Assembly: GCA_002862965.1 (NCBI GenBank) | Contig: PKCW01000100.1 | Coordinates: 1-6,814 of the forward strand | DNA from: Pseudomonadota bacterium | GTDB lineage: Bacteria > Pseudomonadota > Gammaproteobacteria > UBA5335 | Direction of reading: 5' to 3' | Length of the DNA: 6,814 nt | In this document: positions 1-6,810 of the stretch, piece by piece | Layout: every line of letters starts with the position of its first letter | Position numbering within the stretch: the first letter of the stretch is position 1 | The notes under the pieces: model-generated | Told to the model about the DNA's origin: nothing | Database searches by the model: none | The model's input: the letters and a program-made list of their open reading frames with translations, nothing else | Made by a program: the position numbers and the translations under genes

Positions 1-1573
1 GATCGCCGCCCTGACCCTTGCCCATGTCGTGGTAGAGCCCGGCGATGTAGAGCAGCTCGCGCTTGGGGATGCGCGCCACGACCTCGCTGCACAGCGGATA
101 TTCGTGCGCGAACTCGGGCACCGTGATGCGACGCAGGTTGCGCAGCACGAACAGCAGGTGCTGATCCACGGTATAGGCATGGAACAGGTCGAACTGCATG
201 CGGCCGACCAGCGCGCCGAACTCCGGCAGATAGCGGGCCAGGATGCCGTAACGGTTCATGCGCCGCAGTTCGTGGGTGATGCCGTGCGGCTGATGCAGCA
301 TCTCCATGAACAGGCTGCGGGCGCGGATGTCGTCCCGGAAAGGGCCATCGATGAGATAGCGATGCTGGCGGATCAGCCGGATGGTGGCGGCGCGCACGCC
401 CTGGATTTCCGGGTGCTGCATCAGCAGCAGGAAGATTTCGAGCAAGGCGAAGGGATAACGGCGGAAGACGTCGGGGCGGGTGACCTCGACATGGCCGTTG
501 CGGACCTGGAAGCGGCTGTTCAAGGGCATGGCCGGTGCGGACTCGCCCTGAAAAAGGAGGGTTTCCTCGAATAGCTGCAGCAACAGTTCGTTGAGCCGGG
601 CCACGCGGGTGACCGTGCGGTAGTAGTGCTGCATGAACTGTTCGACGGCCAGATTGTGGTCCTGGTCGCTGTATCCGAAGAGGCCGGCGAGCTTGAGCTG
701 GACATCGAACAGCAAGCGGTCCTCGCGCCGGCCGGTGAGCATGTGCAGGGCCCAGCGCACGCGCCACAGGAAACGCTGGCCGTCGACCAGGGAGCACAGT
801 TCGCGCTCGGTCAGGAACCCGTGCTCATGCAATTCGTCGAGCGTTTCGGCCTGGAAGTGCCGCTTGGCGACCCAGCCGACGGTCTGGATGTCGCGCAGGC
901 CGCCGGGGCTTTCCTTGACGTTGGGTTCGAGCTGGTAGCCCGTGTCGTGGAACTTGTGATGCCGTGCGGTCTGTTCGGCCACCTTGGCGGCAAAAAACGT
1001 CCGGCTGTCCCACATGCGCCGCGGCGAGGTGGCCGCGCGCATGGCCTCGAGCAGATGCCGGTCGCCCGCGACGAGCCTCGATTCGAGCAGGTTCGACATG
1101 ACGGTGAGGTCGGCGCCGGCGAGGTCGGCACATTCGGCCACGTCGCGCACGCTGTGCCCGACCTGCAGGCCGATGTCCCACAGGGCGGTGACGAAGCGGC
1201 CGATCGCGGCGGCCCACTGGTCGCCCGCATCCGCCGGAAGGAGAATCAGCAGGTCGATGTCCGAGTGCGGCTGAAGTTCGCCCCGGCCGTACCCGCCCGT
1301 CGCCGCGAGACAGAGACGGCCGGCCTGATCGCCGACGAAATGGGACCATGCGACCCGCAGCAGTCGATCGATGCCGGCCAGCCGTCCCTGCATGAGTTGC
1401 TCGATGGGCAACCCGTCCTGGAATTCGATCCACTGGCGATGATCGAGTTCGCGCACACGCTGGCGCAGGGCGGCGATGCCCGAGGCGCCTTCTTCGACGA
1501 GCCGCTGCAAGGTGGCGTCATCGGGGATGCCCGGCGTCCGGGTGAGCACGTCCGGCATGGCATTCGTGGACAT
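1..1573 (-). CDS. glnD: Bifunctional uridylyltransferase/uridylyl-removing enzyme GlnD, 3'-truncated by window edge
   Basis: GlnD uridylylates PII proteins (GlnB/GlnK) when glutamine is low and removes UMP when it is high, so it is the cytosolic glutamine sensor for glutamine synthetase and nitrogen control. My minus-strand translation gives 524 codons without a stop before the window edge; E. coli GlnD is about 890 aa. Visible parts: the nucleotidyltransferase motif GGYGRGEL at 93-100 followed by PHSDID at 102-107 (catalytic acidic residues), the family motif ESPGGLRDIQ at 221-230, and the start of the HD phosphohydrolase domain with HAYTVDQH at 465-472 and HD at 515-516 in YHDMGKGQGGD. The rest of the HD domain and the two C-terminal ACT domains lie outside the window. 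The ATG at 1573 is chosen because CGGAG (1581-1585) sits 7 bases upstream and the map stop is only 12 bases away, suggesting co-transcription and perhaps coupling. No frameshift is seen. Family identity is very secure. Confidence 0.95.
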   Translation of the reverse strand, partial: MSTNAMPDVLTRTPGIPDDATLQRLVEEGASGIAALRQRVRELDHRQWIEFQDGLPIEQLMQGRLAGIDRLLRVAWSHFVGDQAGRLCLAATGGYGRGELQPHSDIDLLILLPADAGDQWAAAIGRFVTALWDIGLQVGHSVRDVAECADLAGADLTVMSNLLESRLVAGDRHLLEAMRAATSPRRMWDSRTFFAAKVAEQTARHHKFHDTGYQLEPNVKESPGGLRDIQTVGWVAKRHFQAETLDELHEHGFLTERELCSLVDGQRFLWRVRWALHMLTGRREDRLLFDVQLKLAGLFGYSDQDHNLAVEQFMQHYYRTVTRVARLNELLLQLFEETLLFQGESAPAMPLNSRFQVRNGHVEVTRPDVFRRYPFALLEIFLLLMQHPEIQGVRAATIRLIRQHRYLIDGPFRDDIRARSLFMEMLHQPHGITHELRRMNRYGILARYLPEFGALVGRMQFDLFHAYTVDQHLLFVLRNLRRITVPEFAHEYPLCSEVVARIPKRELLYIAGLYHDMGKGQGGD

Positions 1574-1585
1574 GTTGCGACTCCG

Positions 1586-2371
1586 TCAGCGTCCGGGCTG
1601 TGCGGGAACATCCTCATTGGACCGCAGTGTGAGGATCTCGTGCCCGGATTCGGTGACCAGCAGCGTGTGTTCCCACTGCGCCGACAGTCCATGATCCTTG
1701 GTCACCACCGTCCATCCGTCGGGGAGCAGTTTCACGTGACGCTTGCCGGCGTTGACCATCGGCTCGATCGTGAAGCACATGCCCGGTTCCAGGACCAGCC
1801 CGGTGCCGGGCGTGCCGTAGTGCAGGACCTGCGGATCTTCGTGGAACACGCGACCGATGCCGTGCCCGCAATACTCCCGCACGACGGAGAAGCCTTCCCG
1901 CTCGACGTAGGTCTGGATGGCCGCACCGAGGTCGCCGAGCCGCACGCCGGGACGCACCATGTTGATGCCGATGAACAGGGCCTCGCGCGTCACCCGCACC
2001 AGTCGCTGGGCGAGCACCGATGCCTCGCCGACCTGGAACATGGCGCTGGTGTCGCCGTGGAAGCCGTCCTTGATGACGGTGATGTCGATGTTGACGATAT
2101 CGCCTGATTTCAGCACCTTGGGGCCGGGGATCCCGTGGCAGACCACGTGATTGACGGAGGTGCAGATCGAGCGCGGAAAGCCGTTGTAGTCGAGCGGGGC
2201 GGGGATGGCGCGCAGTTCGTCGACGATGTAGTCATGGCAGATGCGATCCAGCCGCTCGGTGGTGATGCCGGGACGGACGTGCGGCGCGATCATTTCCAGC
2301 ACCTGGGCGGCCAGTCGGCCGGCCACGCGCATTTTTTCCTGTTCTTCAGGCGTCTTCAGATTCACTTGCAT
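1586..2371 (-). CDS. map: Type I methionine aminopeptidase
   Basis: Map is a cytosolic metalloprotease that removes the N-terminal methionine from nascent proteins with small second residues, after deformylation. The 261-aa product is close to the 264 aa of E. coli Map. The pita-bread metal ligands are all visible: D96 (in DIVNIDIT), D107 (in HGDTS), H170 (in CGHGIGR), E203 (in FTIEPM) and E234 (in QWEHTLL), plus substrate-contacting H79 and H177. The reading frame stays open upstream to about 2533, but the start at 2371 (MQVNLKTPEE) fits the family N-terminus. The upstream stretch would run through the divergent rpsB promoter and resembles no Map. The ribosome binding site is weak (a GAG about 7-9 bases upstream). 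It is transcribed away from rpsB and leads into glnD after 12 bases, the arrangement seen in E. coli and relatives. All catalytic residues are intact. Confidence 0.97.
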   Translation of the reverse strand: MQVNLKTPEEQEKMRVAGRLAAQVLEMIAPHVRPGITTERLDRICHDYIVDELRAIPAPLDYNGFPRSICTSVNHVVCHGIPGPKVLKSGDIVNIDITVIKDGFHGDTSAMFQVGEASVLAQRLVRVTREALFIGINMVRPGVRLGDLGAAIQTYVEREGFSVVREYCGHGIGRVFHEDPQVLHYGTPGTGLVLEPGMCFTIEPMVNAGKRHVKLLPDGWTVVTKDHGLSAQWEHTLLVTESGHEILTLRSNEDVPAQPGR

Positions 2372-2439
2372 GGGAAGGCTCGTCGGTGGGCGCAGGCGTG
2401 GTGCGGAGGGCCGGTACACCGTCGCGGCACCCGGCGCAT

Positions 2440-2469
2440 TTGTCGTGAAACAGGGGTCTATGGTATAAA
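2440..2469 (+). promoter_or_regulatory. Predicted sigma-70 promoter of rpsB-tsf, extended -10 type
   Basis: The -10 box TATAAA (2464-2469) is preceded by TGG (2461-2463), an extended -10 element, and followed directly by the GC-rich discriminator GCGCCGGC. The best -35 is TTGTCG at 2440-2445 with an 18-base spacer, a modest match, as is common when an extended -10 is present. Enterobacterial rpsB promoters are described with the same design (extended -10 plus GC discriminator, the hallmark of stringent, growth-rate-controlled promoters). The predicted transcript starts near 2476, about 150 bases before the rpsB start codon. Sequence match and position support it; the start site itself is inferred. 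Confidence 0.75.
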
Positions 2470-2475
2470 GCGCCG

Positions 2476-2625
2476 GCTTTTTCGGCAATTGCCTGATCGA
2501 TGCCCGCCCATCCTGGCCGGGCACGGAACACAATCCGCACGCGCGTCGTCACGGCTGGCTGGGTGCCCCACGGGGTGGCTCGCCGGGATGCGCGGAGGCT
2601 CAACCCAAACATCGGAGTTACCATC
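2476..2625 (+). promoter_or_regulatory. Structured 5' leader of rpsB (candidate S2 autoregulatory leader / t44 RNA region)
   Basis: The ~150-nt untranslated stretch between the predicted rpsB promoter and its start codon occupies the place of the enterobacterial leader through which free S2 represses rpsB-tsf, the region known as t44 (tff) RNA between map and rpsB. Pairings I can see: a 6-bp stem TGCCCG (2501-2506) with CGGGCA (2518-2523); a long-range helix TGGGT (2560-2564) with ACCCA (2603-2607), continued by GCC (2565-2567) with GGC (2597-2599); and an inner hairpin CCAC (2568-2571) with GTGG (2575-2578). The Shine-Dalgarno CGGAG (2613-2617) lies just after the long-range helix, where its folding or S2 binding could control ribosome access. 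The perfect palindrome GGCAATTGCC is at 2484-2493. Homology to t44 is inferred from position and structure; I could not align it. Confidence 0.6.
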
Positions 2626-3399
2626 ATGCCTGACATTTCCATGCGCCAACTGCTCGAGGCCGGGGTTCATTTCGGACACCAGACGCGATTCTGGAATCCC
2701 CGCATGGCGCCCTATATCTTCGGCGCGCGCAACAACATCCACATCATCAATCTCGAACACACGCTGCCCATGCTGCGCGATGCGCTGGATCAGGGGCGGC
2801 GCATCGTGGCGCAGGGCGGCACGATCCTGTTCGTGGGAACCAAGCGCGCGGCCTCCGATCACATGCGGGAACAGGCGGCGCGCTGCGGCATGCCCTTCGT
2901 CGCCCATCGCTGGCTGGGCGGCATGCTCACCAACTGGCAGACCGTACGTCAGTCGATTCGCCGCCTCAAGGGCTTGGAGCAAATGGCCGAAGACGGCACG
3001 CTGGATCGCCTCAGCAAGAAAGAGGCCCTGATGCTGAGCCGCGAAAGCGAGAAGCTGGAACGCAGCCTGGGTGGCATCAAGGACATGAATCGCCTGCCCG
3101 ACGCCCTGTTCATCGTCGATGTCGGTCACGAATCGATCGCCGTGAGCGAAGCGGCCAAGCTCGGGATTCCCGTCATCGGCGTGGTGGATACGAACAATTC
3201 GCCGTCGGGCGTGCACTACCCGATTCCCGGCAACGACGATGCCATGCGGGCGGTGGGGCTGTACGCGCAATTGATGGCGGACGCTGCGCTCGAGGGCAAG
3301 CTGAGTCGCGGCGAAGGCGGTCTGGGCGATGATTTCGTCGAAGTGGATTCGGACGCCGCCGCGGCTGCCGTGGGTGACGCGACCGATACCACCCACTGA
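2626..3399 (+). CDS. rpsB: 30S ribosomal protein S2
   Basis: S2 binds late to the 30S subunit, at the junction of head and body, and is needed with S1 for initiation on leadered mRNAs. The 257-aa product shows both S2 signatures: the N-terminal block with [13 protein letters not shown] (13-25) and the C-terminal block with [19 protein letters not shown] (187-205). Between them lie FVGTKRAA (69-76) and [11 protein letters not shown] (94-104). The start ATG at 2626 has CGGAG 8 bases upstream and gives the standard N-terminus [13 protein letters not shown]; an open frame extends to 2500 but is leader sequence. E. coli S2 is 241 aa; the extra length is an acidic, alanine-rich C-terminal tail (about 236-257), a region that varies among species. 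It is the first gene of an operon with tsf, 40 bases downstream. Confidence 0.98.
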   Translation: MPDISMRQLLEAGVHFGHQTRFWNPRMAPYIFGARNNIHIINLEHTLPMLRDALDQGRRIVAQGGTILFVGTKRAASDHMREQAARCGMPFVAHRWLGGMLTNWQTVRQSIRRLKGLEQMAEDGTLDRLSKKEALMLSRESEKLERSLGGIKDMNRLPDALFIVDVGHESIAVSEAAKLGIPVIGVVDTNNSPSGVHYPIPGNDDAMRAVGLYAQLMADAALEGKLSRGEGGLGDDFVEVDSDAAAAAVGDATDTTH

Positions 3400-3411
3400 G
3401 ACGCCAGCCAC

Positions 3412-3426
3412 TGAAACCGTTTTTCA
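3412..3426 (+). other. Small A/T hairpin in the rpsB-tsf gap
   Basis: TGAAA (3412-3416) can pair with TTTCA (3422-3426) around a 5-base loop. The stem is weak, has no following T-tract, and ends at the first base of the tsf Shine-Dalgarno AAGGA (3426-3430). It is unlikely to be a terminator; at most it modulates readthrough or tsf translation relative to rpsB. The 40-base gap holds nothing else that I recognise. Confidence 0.25.
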
Positions 3427-3439
3427 AGGAATCCGAACG

Positions 3440-4321
3440 ATGTCTGTGACAGCCGCCATGGTCAAGGAACTGCGCGAACGCACCGGCGCAGGGATGATGG
3501 AATGCAAGAAGGCCCTGACGGAAACGGCGGGGGATCTCGATCAGGCCATCGAGCTGATGCGCAAGCAGGGTCTTGCCAAGGCCGACAAGAAGGCCGGCCG
3601 CGTGGCCGCCGAGGGTCGCGTGATCGTGCAGCGGGATGCCTCCGGCACCGCGGCGATCGCGATCGAGGTCAACTGCGAAACCGACTTCGTCAGCGGCGGC
3701 GATGAGTTCCAGTCTTTTGCCGCCCAGGTCGCCGCCGCGGCGCTGGCCGGCGCCCCCGCCGATGTCGATGCCTTGCTCGCGCTGCCGCTCGAAGGGGGTC
3801 TGCACCTCGACGAGCGTCGCCGCGAACTGGTCGCCAAGATCGGCGAGAACATCGCCGTGCGCCGCTTCGAGCGCCTCGCCCGCCAGGGCGACGTGTTCGG
3901 GCTCTACAGCCACGGCAGCCGCATCGGTGTGGTGGTCGACCTGAAGGGTGGTGACGAAGCGCTGGCGCGTGATGTCGCCATGCACATCGCCGCCAGCCGT
4001 CCGATCTGCATTTCGCCGGACGAGGTGCCGGCGGAACTGGTGGCCAAGGAACGCGAGATTTTCGAGGCCCAGGCCCGTGAAAGCGGCAAGCCCGAGGACA
4101 TCATCCAGAAGATGGTCGACGGCCGCATCCGCAAGTACCTGAATGAGGTCGCGCTGGTCGGTCAGCCCTTTGTCAAGGATGCCGATCTCACCGTGGCGCA
4201 GCGTCTGAAGCAGGCCGGCGCCGAGGTCATGCGTTTCGTGCGTCTGGAAGTCGGCGAGGGCGTGGAAAAGAAGTCCGAGAACTTCGCCGAGGAAGTCATG
4301 GCGCAGGTTCGCGGAAGCTGA
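3440..4321 (+). CDS. tsf: Translation elongation factor Ts
   Basis: EF-Ts is the guanine nucleotide exchange factor that releases GDP from EF-Tu. The 293-aa product (E. coli 283 aa) has the N-terminal UBA-like domain with LRERTGAGMMECKKAL (11-26), the core entry CETDFV (79-84, whose D and F wedge against the EF-Tu Mg2+ site), and SHGSRIG (157-163) with the conserved histidine at 158 that contacts the EF-Tu P-loop region. The coiled-coil part follows around 200-235 (ELVAKEREIFEAQ and IIQKMVDGRIRKYLNE). The ATG at 3440 is preceded by AAGGA with a 9-base spacing, and MSVTAAMVKELR is a normal EF-Ts N-terminus; an upstream in-frame extension overlapping rpsB is dismissed. It sits after rpsB as in nearly all bacteria and is probably on the same transcript. 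Confidence 0.98.
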   Translation: MSVTAAMVKELRERTGAGMMECKKALTETAGDLDQAIELMRKQGLAKADKKAGRVAAEGRVIVQRDASGTAAIAIEVNCETDFVSGGDEFQSFAAQVAAAALAGAPADVDALLALPLEGGLHLDERRRELVAKIGENIAVRRFERLARQGDVFGLYSHGSRIGVVVDLKGGDEALARDVAMHIAASRPICISPDEVPAELVAKEREIFEAQARESGKPEDIIQKMVDGRIRKYLNEVALVGQPFVKDADLTVAQRLKQAGAEVMRFVRLEVGEGVEKKSENFAEEVMAQVRGS

Positions 4322-4408
4322 CCCGCGCGGGAACCGGATCGCTCAGGTCGGCTCGACGTGGGCGGTCCGCATCGAACCGTCACCGCGATCGACCTTCCCG
4401 AGGAGCCT

Positions 4409-5170
4409 ATGAGTCCGTCCGCTCCAGCCTTTCGCCGCATTCTGCTCAAGCTCAGCGGCGAGGCCCTGCTGGGCGATGCCGACTATGGCATCGACCCTGC
4501 GATCATCGCTCGTCTGGCACGGGAAATCGGCGAGGTCCGCGATCTGGGGATCCAGATCGGGGTGGTCATCGGTGGCGGCAACATCTTCCGTGGCGCGGGG
4601 CTGGCGAATGCCGGCATGGATCGGGTCGCTGCCGATCACATGGGCATGCTGGCCACCGTGATGAATGCGCTGGCCCTGCAGGACGCGCTGGAGCGGATCG
4701 GCGTGTTCGCGCGGGTCATGTCCGCCCTGCGCATCAACGAGGTCTGCGAGGACTACATCCGCCGCCGTGCCATCCGTCATCTGGAAAAGGGGCGGGTGGT
4801 GCTGTTTGCGGCCGGCACGGGCAATCCCTTTTTCACGACGGACACGGCTGCCAGCCTTCGGGCGATCGAGATCGGCGCTGAACTGTTGCTCAAGGCGACC
4901 AAGGTCGATGGCGTCTATGACGCCGATCCGGTCAAGGATGCTTCGGCGCGGCGCTATGACTGCCTGAGCTACGACGAGGTCATCGACCAGCGGCTCATGG
5001 TGATGGACACCACGGCGATCGTCCTGTGCCGCGACAACGATCTGCCGCTGCGGGTCTTCGACATCAAGCATGAAGGGGCCCTGATGCGTATCATGACCGG
5101 CGACCGTAGCATCGGCACCACGGTGGAAACGCGGCCGACCGCACGCAACCGACCCGCGCCAGGAGCATGA
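4409..5170 (+). CDS. pyrH: Uridylate kinase (UMP kinase)
   Basis: PyrH phosphorylates UMP to UDP with ATP. It is a cytosolic hexamer of the amino-acid-kinase family and in this class is typically GTP-activated and UTP-inhibited. The 253-aa product (E. coli 241 aa) shows KLSGEAL (14-20), the nucleotide-binding loop GGGN (55-58), RGAG (61-64), [11 protein letters not shown] (76-86), [10 protein letters not shown] (136-145, UMP binding) and KATKVDGV (162-169). The chosen ATG at 4409 gives [20 protein letters not shown]. The Shine-Dalgarno GAGG (4400-4403) is a tight 5 bases away; an in-frame ATG at 4358 has no family support. The C-terminus runs about 10-12 residues past the usual end ([13 protein letters not shown]), with the frr ribosome binding site encoded in its last codons. 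The 87-base gap after tsf contains the palindrome CCCGCGCGGG (4322-4331) but no clear promoter or terminator. Confidence 0.98.
   Translation: MSPSAPAFRRILLKLSGEALLGDADYGIDPAIIARLAREIGEVRDLGIQIGVVIGGGNIFRGAGLANAGMDRVAADHMGMLATVMNALALQDALERIGVFARVMSALRINEVCEDYIRRRAIRHLEKGRVVLFAAGTGNPFFTTDTAASLRAIEIGAELLLKATKVDGVYDADPVKDASARRYDCLSYDEVIDQRLMVMDTTAIVLCRDNDLPLRVFDIKHEGALMRIMTGDRSIGTTVETRPTARNRPAPGA
5161..5165 (+). promoter_or_regulatory. frr ribosome binding site inside the end of pyrH
   Basis: AGGAG lies 6 bases before the frr ATG (5172) and within the last pyrH codons; the pyrH stop (5168-5170) and the frr start are separated by a single base. Ribosomes ending pyrH will cover this site, so translational coupling of frr to pyrH is likely. 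The site also fixes the frr start. Confidence 0.8.
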
Positions 5171-5171
5171 C

Positions 5172-5729
5172 ATGATCGATCCTATCCGCAAGGACGCCGT
5201 CGAACGGATGAAGAAGACCATCGAGGTGCTGCGTCAGGGGCTTTCCAAGATCCGCACCGGCCGAGCCCATACCAGTCTGGTGGATCACATCCATGTCGCG
5301 TACTACGGCAGCGACGTTCCCCTGGGTCAGGTGGCCAGCGTGACGGTCACGGACGCTCGCACGCTCACCATTGCCCCGTGGGAAAAGAACATGGTGGGAC
5401 CGATCGAAAAGGCACTCATGGCCTCCGATCTCGGCGTCACACCCAACACGGCCGGCATGGCGATCCGGATCATTCTGCCTCCCCTCACCGAGGAGCGCCG
5501 GCGCGATCTGGTCAAGGTCGTCCGGCATGAGGGCGAGGGCGCCAAGGTGGCCGTCAGGGCCATCCGCCGCGATGCGAACGACCGCTTCAAGCAGTTGGAG
5601 AAGGACAAGCTGATCGGCGAGGATCTGGTGCGCAAGGCGCAGGACGAGATCCAGAAGATCACCGACGAGCACATCGGGCAGGTCGATCGGGTGCTCGAGG
5701 AAAAAGAGCAGGAGTTGCTGCAGATCTGA
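5172..5729 (+). CDS. frr: Ribosome recycling factor
   Basis: RRF splits post-termination ribosomes together with EF-G so that subunits can be reused. The 185-aa product has exactly the E. coli length. It begins with [20 protein letters not shown] in helix 1 of the three-helix bundle, followed by [13 protein letters not shown] (26-38) at the hinge into the beta-rich domain II. It then has [15 protein letters not shown] (68-82), [13 protein letters not shown] (103-115) and RAIRRDAN (129-136), which includes the conserved functional arginine at 132. The C-terminal helix ends in [10 protein letters not shown]. It follows pyrH by one base, a conserved pairing in bacteria, and nothing in the sequence suggests a separate promoter. 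All parts appear intact. Confidence 0.98.
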   Translation: MIDPIRKDAVERMKKTIEVLRQGLSKIRTGRAHTSLVDHIHVAYYGSDVPLGQVASVTVTDARTLTIAPWEKNMVGPIEKALMASDLGVTPNTAGMAIRIILPPLTEERRRDLVKVVRHEGEGAKVAVRAIRRDANDRFKQLEKDKLIGEDLVRKAQDEIQKITDEHIGQVDRVLEEKEQELLQI

Positions 5730-5733
5730 TCGG

Positions 5734-5750
5734 GTCCGGAACGACCGGAC
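5734..5750 (+). other. Perfect GC hairpin in the frr-uppS gap
   Basis: GTCCGG (5734-5739) and CCGGAC (5745-5750) form a 6-bp stem with loop AACGA, five bases after the frr stop codon. No T-run follows, so it is not a canonical Rho-independent terminator. It could mark an mRNA end or processing point, or partly attenuate into uppS. A second, weaker stem, CTTCC (5767-5771) with GGAAG (5779-5783), covers the only purine-rich stretch usable as the uppS ribosome binding site (GGGAAG, 5778-5783). Confidence 0.4.
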
Positions 5751-5793
5751 TGCATCGCACATCCGTCTTCCGGAGCCGGGAAGTCCGCCGCCC

Positions 5794-6441
5794 ATGATGC
5801 CTACCGCACCCTCTCCGCCGCCCCAGCACGTGGCCATCATCATGGACGGCAACGGGCGATGGGCGACCCGACGCGGGCAGCCGCGCGCGGCCGGTCACGA
5901 GGCCGGCGTTCGGGCCGCGCGGACGGCTGTCCGGGCCTGCCGCGACGCAGGCGTCCGCGTGCTGACGTTGTATGCGTTCAGCAGCGAAAACTGGCTCCGT
6001 CCGACCGCCGAGGTCGATTTTCTGCTGGCGCTGTTCGTCCGGTCCATGGAAGCCGAACTCGAGACGCTGCATGCCGAGGGCGTGCGGGTTCGATTCATCG
6101 GCGATCGGGCTGCGTTGCCGCCGTCCTTGCGGGCCGTCGTCCAGCGGACCGAGCAGCATACCGCCGGCAATCCCGGCATGGTGCTGGTCATCGCGCTGGC
6201 TTATGGCGGCCGTCAGGATCTGCTGCGCGCGGTTCGCGTGTTGGCTGGGCGCATCGCCGCGGGCGCCATGGCTGCGGACCAAATCGATGAGGCGCTCCTG
6301 GGGGCGCACCTTGATCTGGCGGATCTGCCCGATCCCGATCTGCTGATCCGCACCGGCGGCGAATACCGCGTCAGCAACTTCCTCCTCTGGCACCTCGCCT
6401 ATACCGAACTCTATTTCTGTGATCTTCTCTGGCCTCCCTGA
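5794..6441 (+). CDS. uppS: (2E,6E)-farnesyl-diphosphate-specific undecaprenyl-diphosphate synthase, 3' end lost at a junction
   Basis: UppS adds eight isoprene units in cis to farnesyl diphosphate, making the C55 carrier for peptidoglycan and O-antigen synthesis; it is a soluble dimer working at the membrane face. The 215-aa reading shows HVAIIMDGNGRW (12-23, catalytic D18), YAFSSENW (60-67), YGGR (137-140), RTGGEYRVSNF (186-196) and E205 in TELYF, so the diphosphate- and Mg2+-binding residues are present. The family match stops at LWP (212-214); one proline codon and TGA (6439-6441) follow. E. coli UppS (253 aa) continues about 30 residues past this motif, into a C-terminal helix and an RRFG motif. 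The DNA changes composition at this point, so the stop belongs to foreign sequence and is not a natural end. The start at 5794 has a poor ribosome binding site; the second ATG (5797) is equally possible. The N-terminus is shorter than in E. coli. The absence of dxr between frr and uppS resembles Pseudomonas. Confidence 0.93.
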   Translation: MMPTAPSPPPQHVAIIMDGNGRWATRRGQPRAAGHEAGVRAARTAVRACRDAGVRVLTLYAFSSENWLRPTAEVDFLLALFVRSMEAELETLHAEGVRVRFIGDRAALPPSLRAVVQRTEQHTAGNPGMVLVIALAYGGRQDLLRAVRVLAGRIAAGAMAADQIDEALLGAHLDLADLPDPDLLIRTGGEYRVSNFLLWHLAYTELYFCDLLWPP

Positions 6442-6615
6442 ATGTGCTTTTGGATTTCCTTGAGATTTTTCATGAGTGTCCTTTGATCTTCCAGCATTCT
6501 TAGGTTTTTTGATTTTATAGGGTTTGTTTGAACGTGCGACGCAGTACAACCAAAATCTGATGGAATCGGAGATCGATTCAAGTTCCTTTGGTTCTGCGTT
6601 TATAATCGTTGTTGC

Positions 6616-6664
6616 TGGTCCCGGTTTTGAAAAAGTTCGGTTTCTGGTTCTTGGTCCGGTTTTG
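6616..6664 (+). repeat. Degenerate direct repeat TGGTC(C)CGGTTTTG
   Basis: TGGTCCCGGTTTTG (6616-6629) recurs as TGGTCCGGTTTTG (6652-6664), with one C deleted. Between the copies lie related words (TTCGGTTTCTGGTTCTTGG, 6636-6654). Repeats of the CGGTTT/GGTTC type are common in plant intergenic DNA. They support the view that the tail is not part of the bacterial chromosome. Confidence 0.55.
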
Positions 6665-6763
6665 GGGCTTCCTCAAAGGCCACCATATAATGCCTGAGGA
6701 ATAAGAACTGCTAGTGCATGAACGGCTTAGGTAAATGTTCTCATATCCCCCGGAGTTTCTCAG

Positions 6764-6789
6764 AACCATACGCGCCCGCAGGCGTGGTT
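6764..6789. repeat. Imperfect inverted repeat in the tail
   Basis: GCGCC (6772-6776) can pair with GGCGT (6781-6785) around a CGCA loop, and AACC (6764-6767) with GGTT (6786-6789) beyond a four-base bulge. It is a GC-rich island in otherwise AT-richer DNA. No T-tract or partner site identifies a role. Confidence 0.3.
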
Positions 6790-6790
6790 G

Positions 6791-6810
6791 CATCATTATC
6801 ATCATCATCA
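6791..6810 (+). repeat. Short CAT microsatellite-like tract
   Basis: The tract reads CATCATTATCATCATCATCA, a near-perfect trinucleotide run interrupted once, ending four bases before the window edge. Simple repeats like this are frequent in eukaryotic DNA and are a common place for assemblies to break. Confidence 0.6.

Noticed and set aside
29..574. 181-codon open frame on the plus strand at the left edge
   Set aside because: It lies opposite the HD and central region of GlnD, whose sense translation shows clear family motifs.
626..2107. 493-codon open frame on the plus strand, opposite glnD and map
   Set aside because: It is antisense to two well-supported genes with intact catalytic motifs and its start and stop ignore their boundary. 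Its Ala/Gly/Asp/His/Val-rich composition is what the reverse of high-GC codons gives. Long antisense frames are expected at this base composition.
2458..3411. 317-codon open frame on the minus strand opposite rpsB
   Set aside because: It is an antisense shadow of the S2 gene in high-GC DNA, with no recognisable family and no ribosome binding site.
4322..4331. Palindrome CCCGCGCGGG after tsf as a terminator
   Set aside because: A loop of usable size leaves only a 3-4 bp stem, and no T-tract follows.
4343..5221. 292-codon open frame on the minus strand opposite pyrH
   Set aside because: It is a shadow of the pyrH reading frame; its composition mirrors the sense codons and it shows no domain.
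6684..6692. TATAAT words at 6600-6607 and 6685-6690 as bacterial -10 boxes
   Set aside because: No convincing -35 box at proper spacing and no gene follows; such words are expected by chance in AT-richer DNA.
6758..6810. Minus-strand TGATGA and CTGA words as C and D boxes of a snoRNA
   Set aside because: The TGATGA words come from the simple repeat, there is no terminal stem, and the spacing and order do not make a convincing box C/D RNA.
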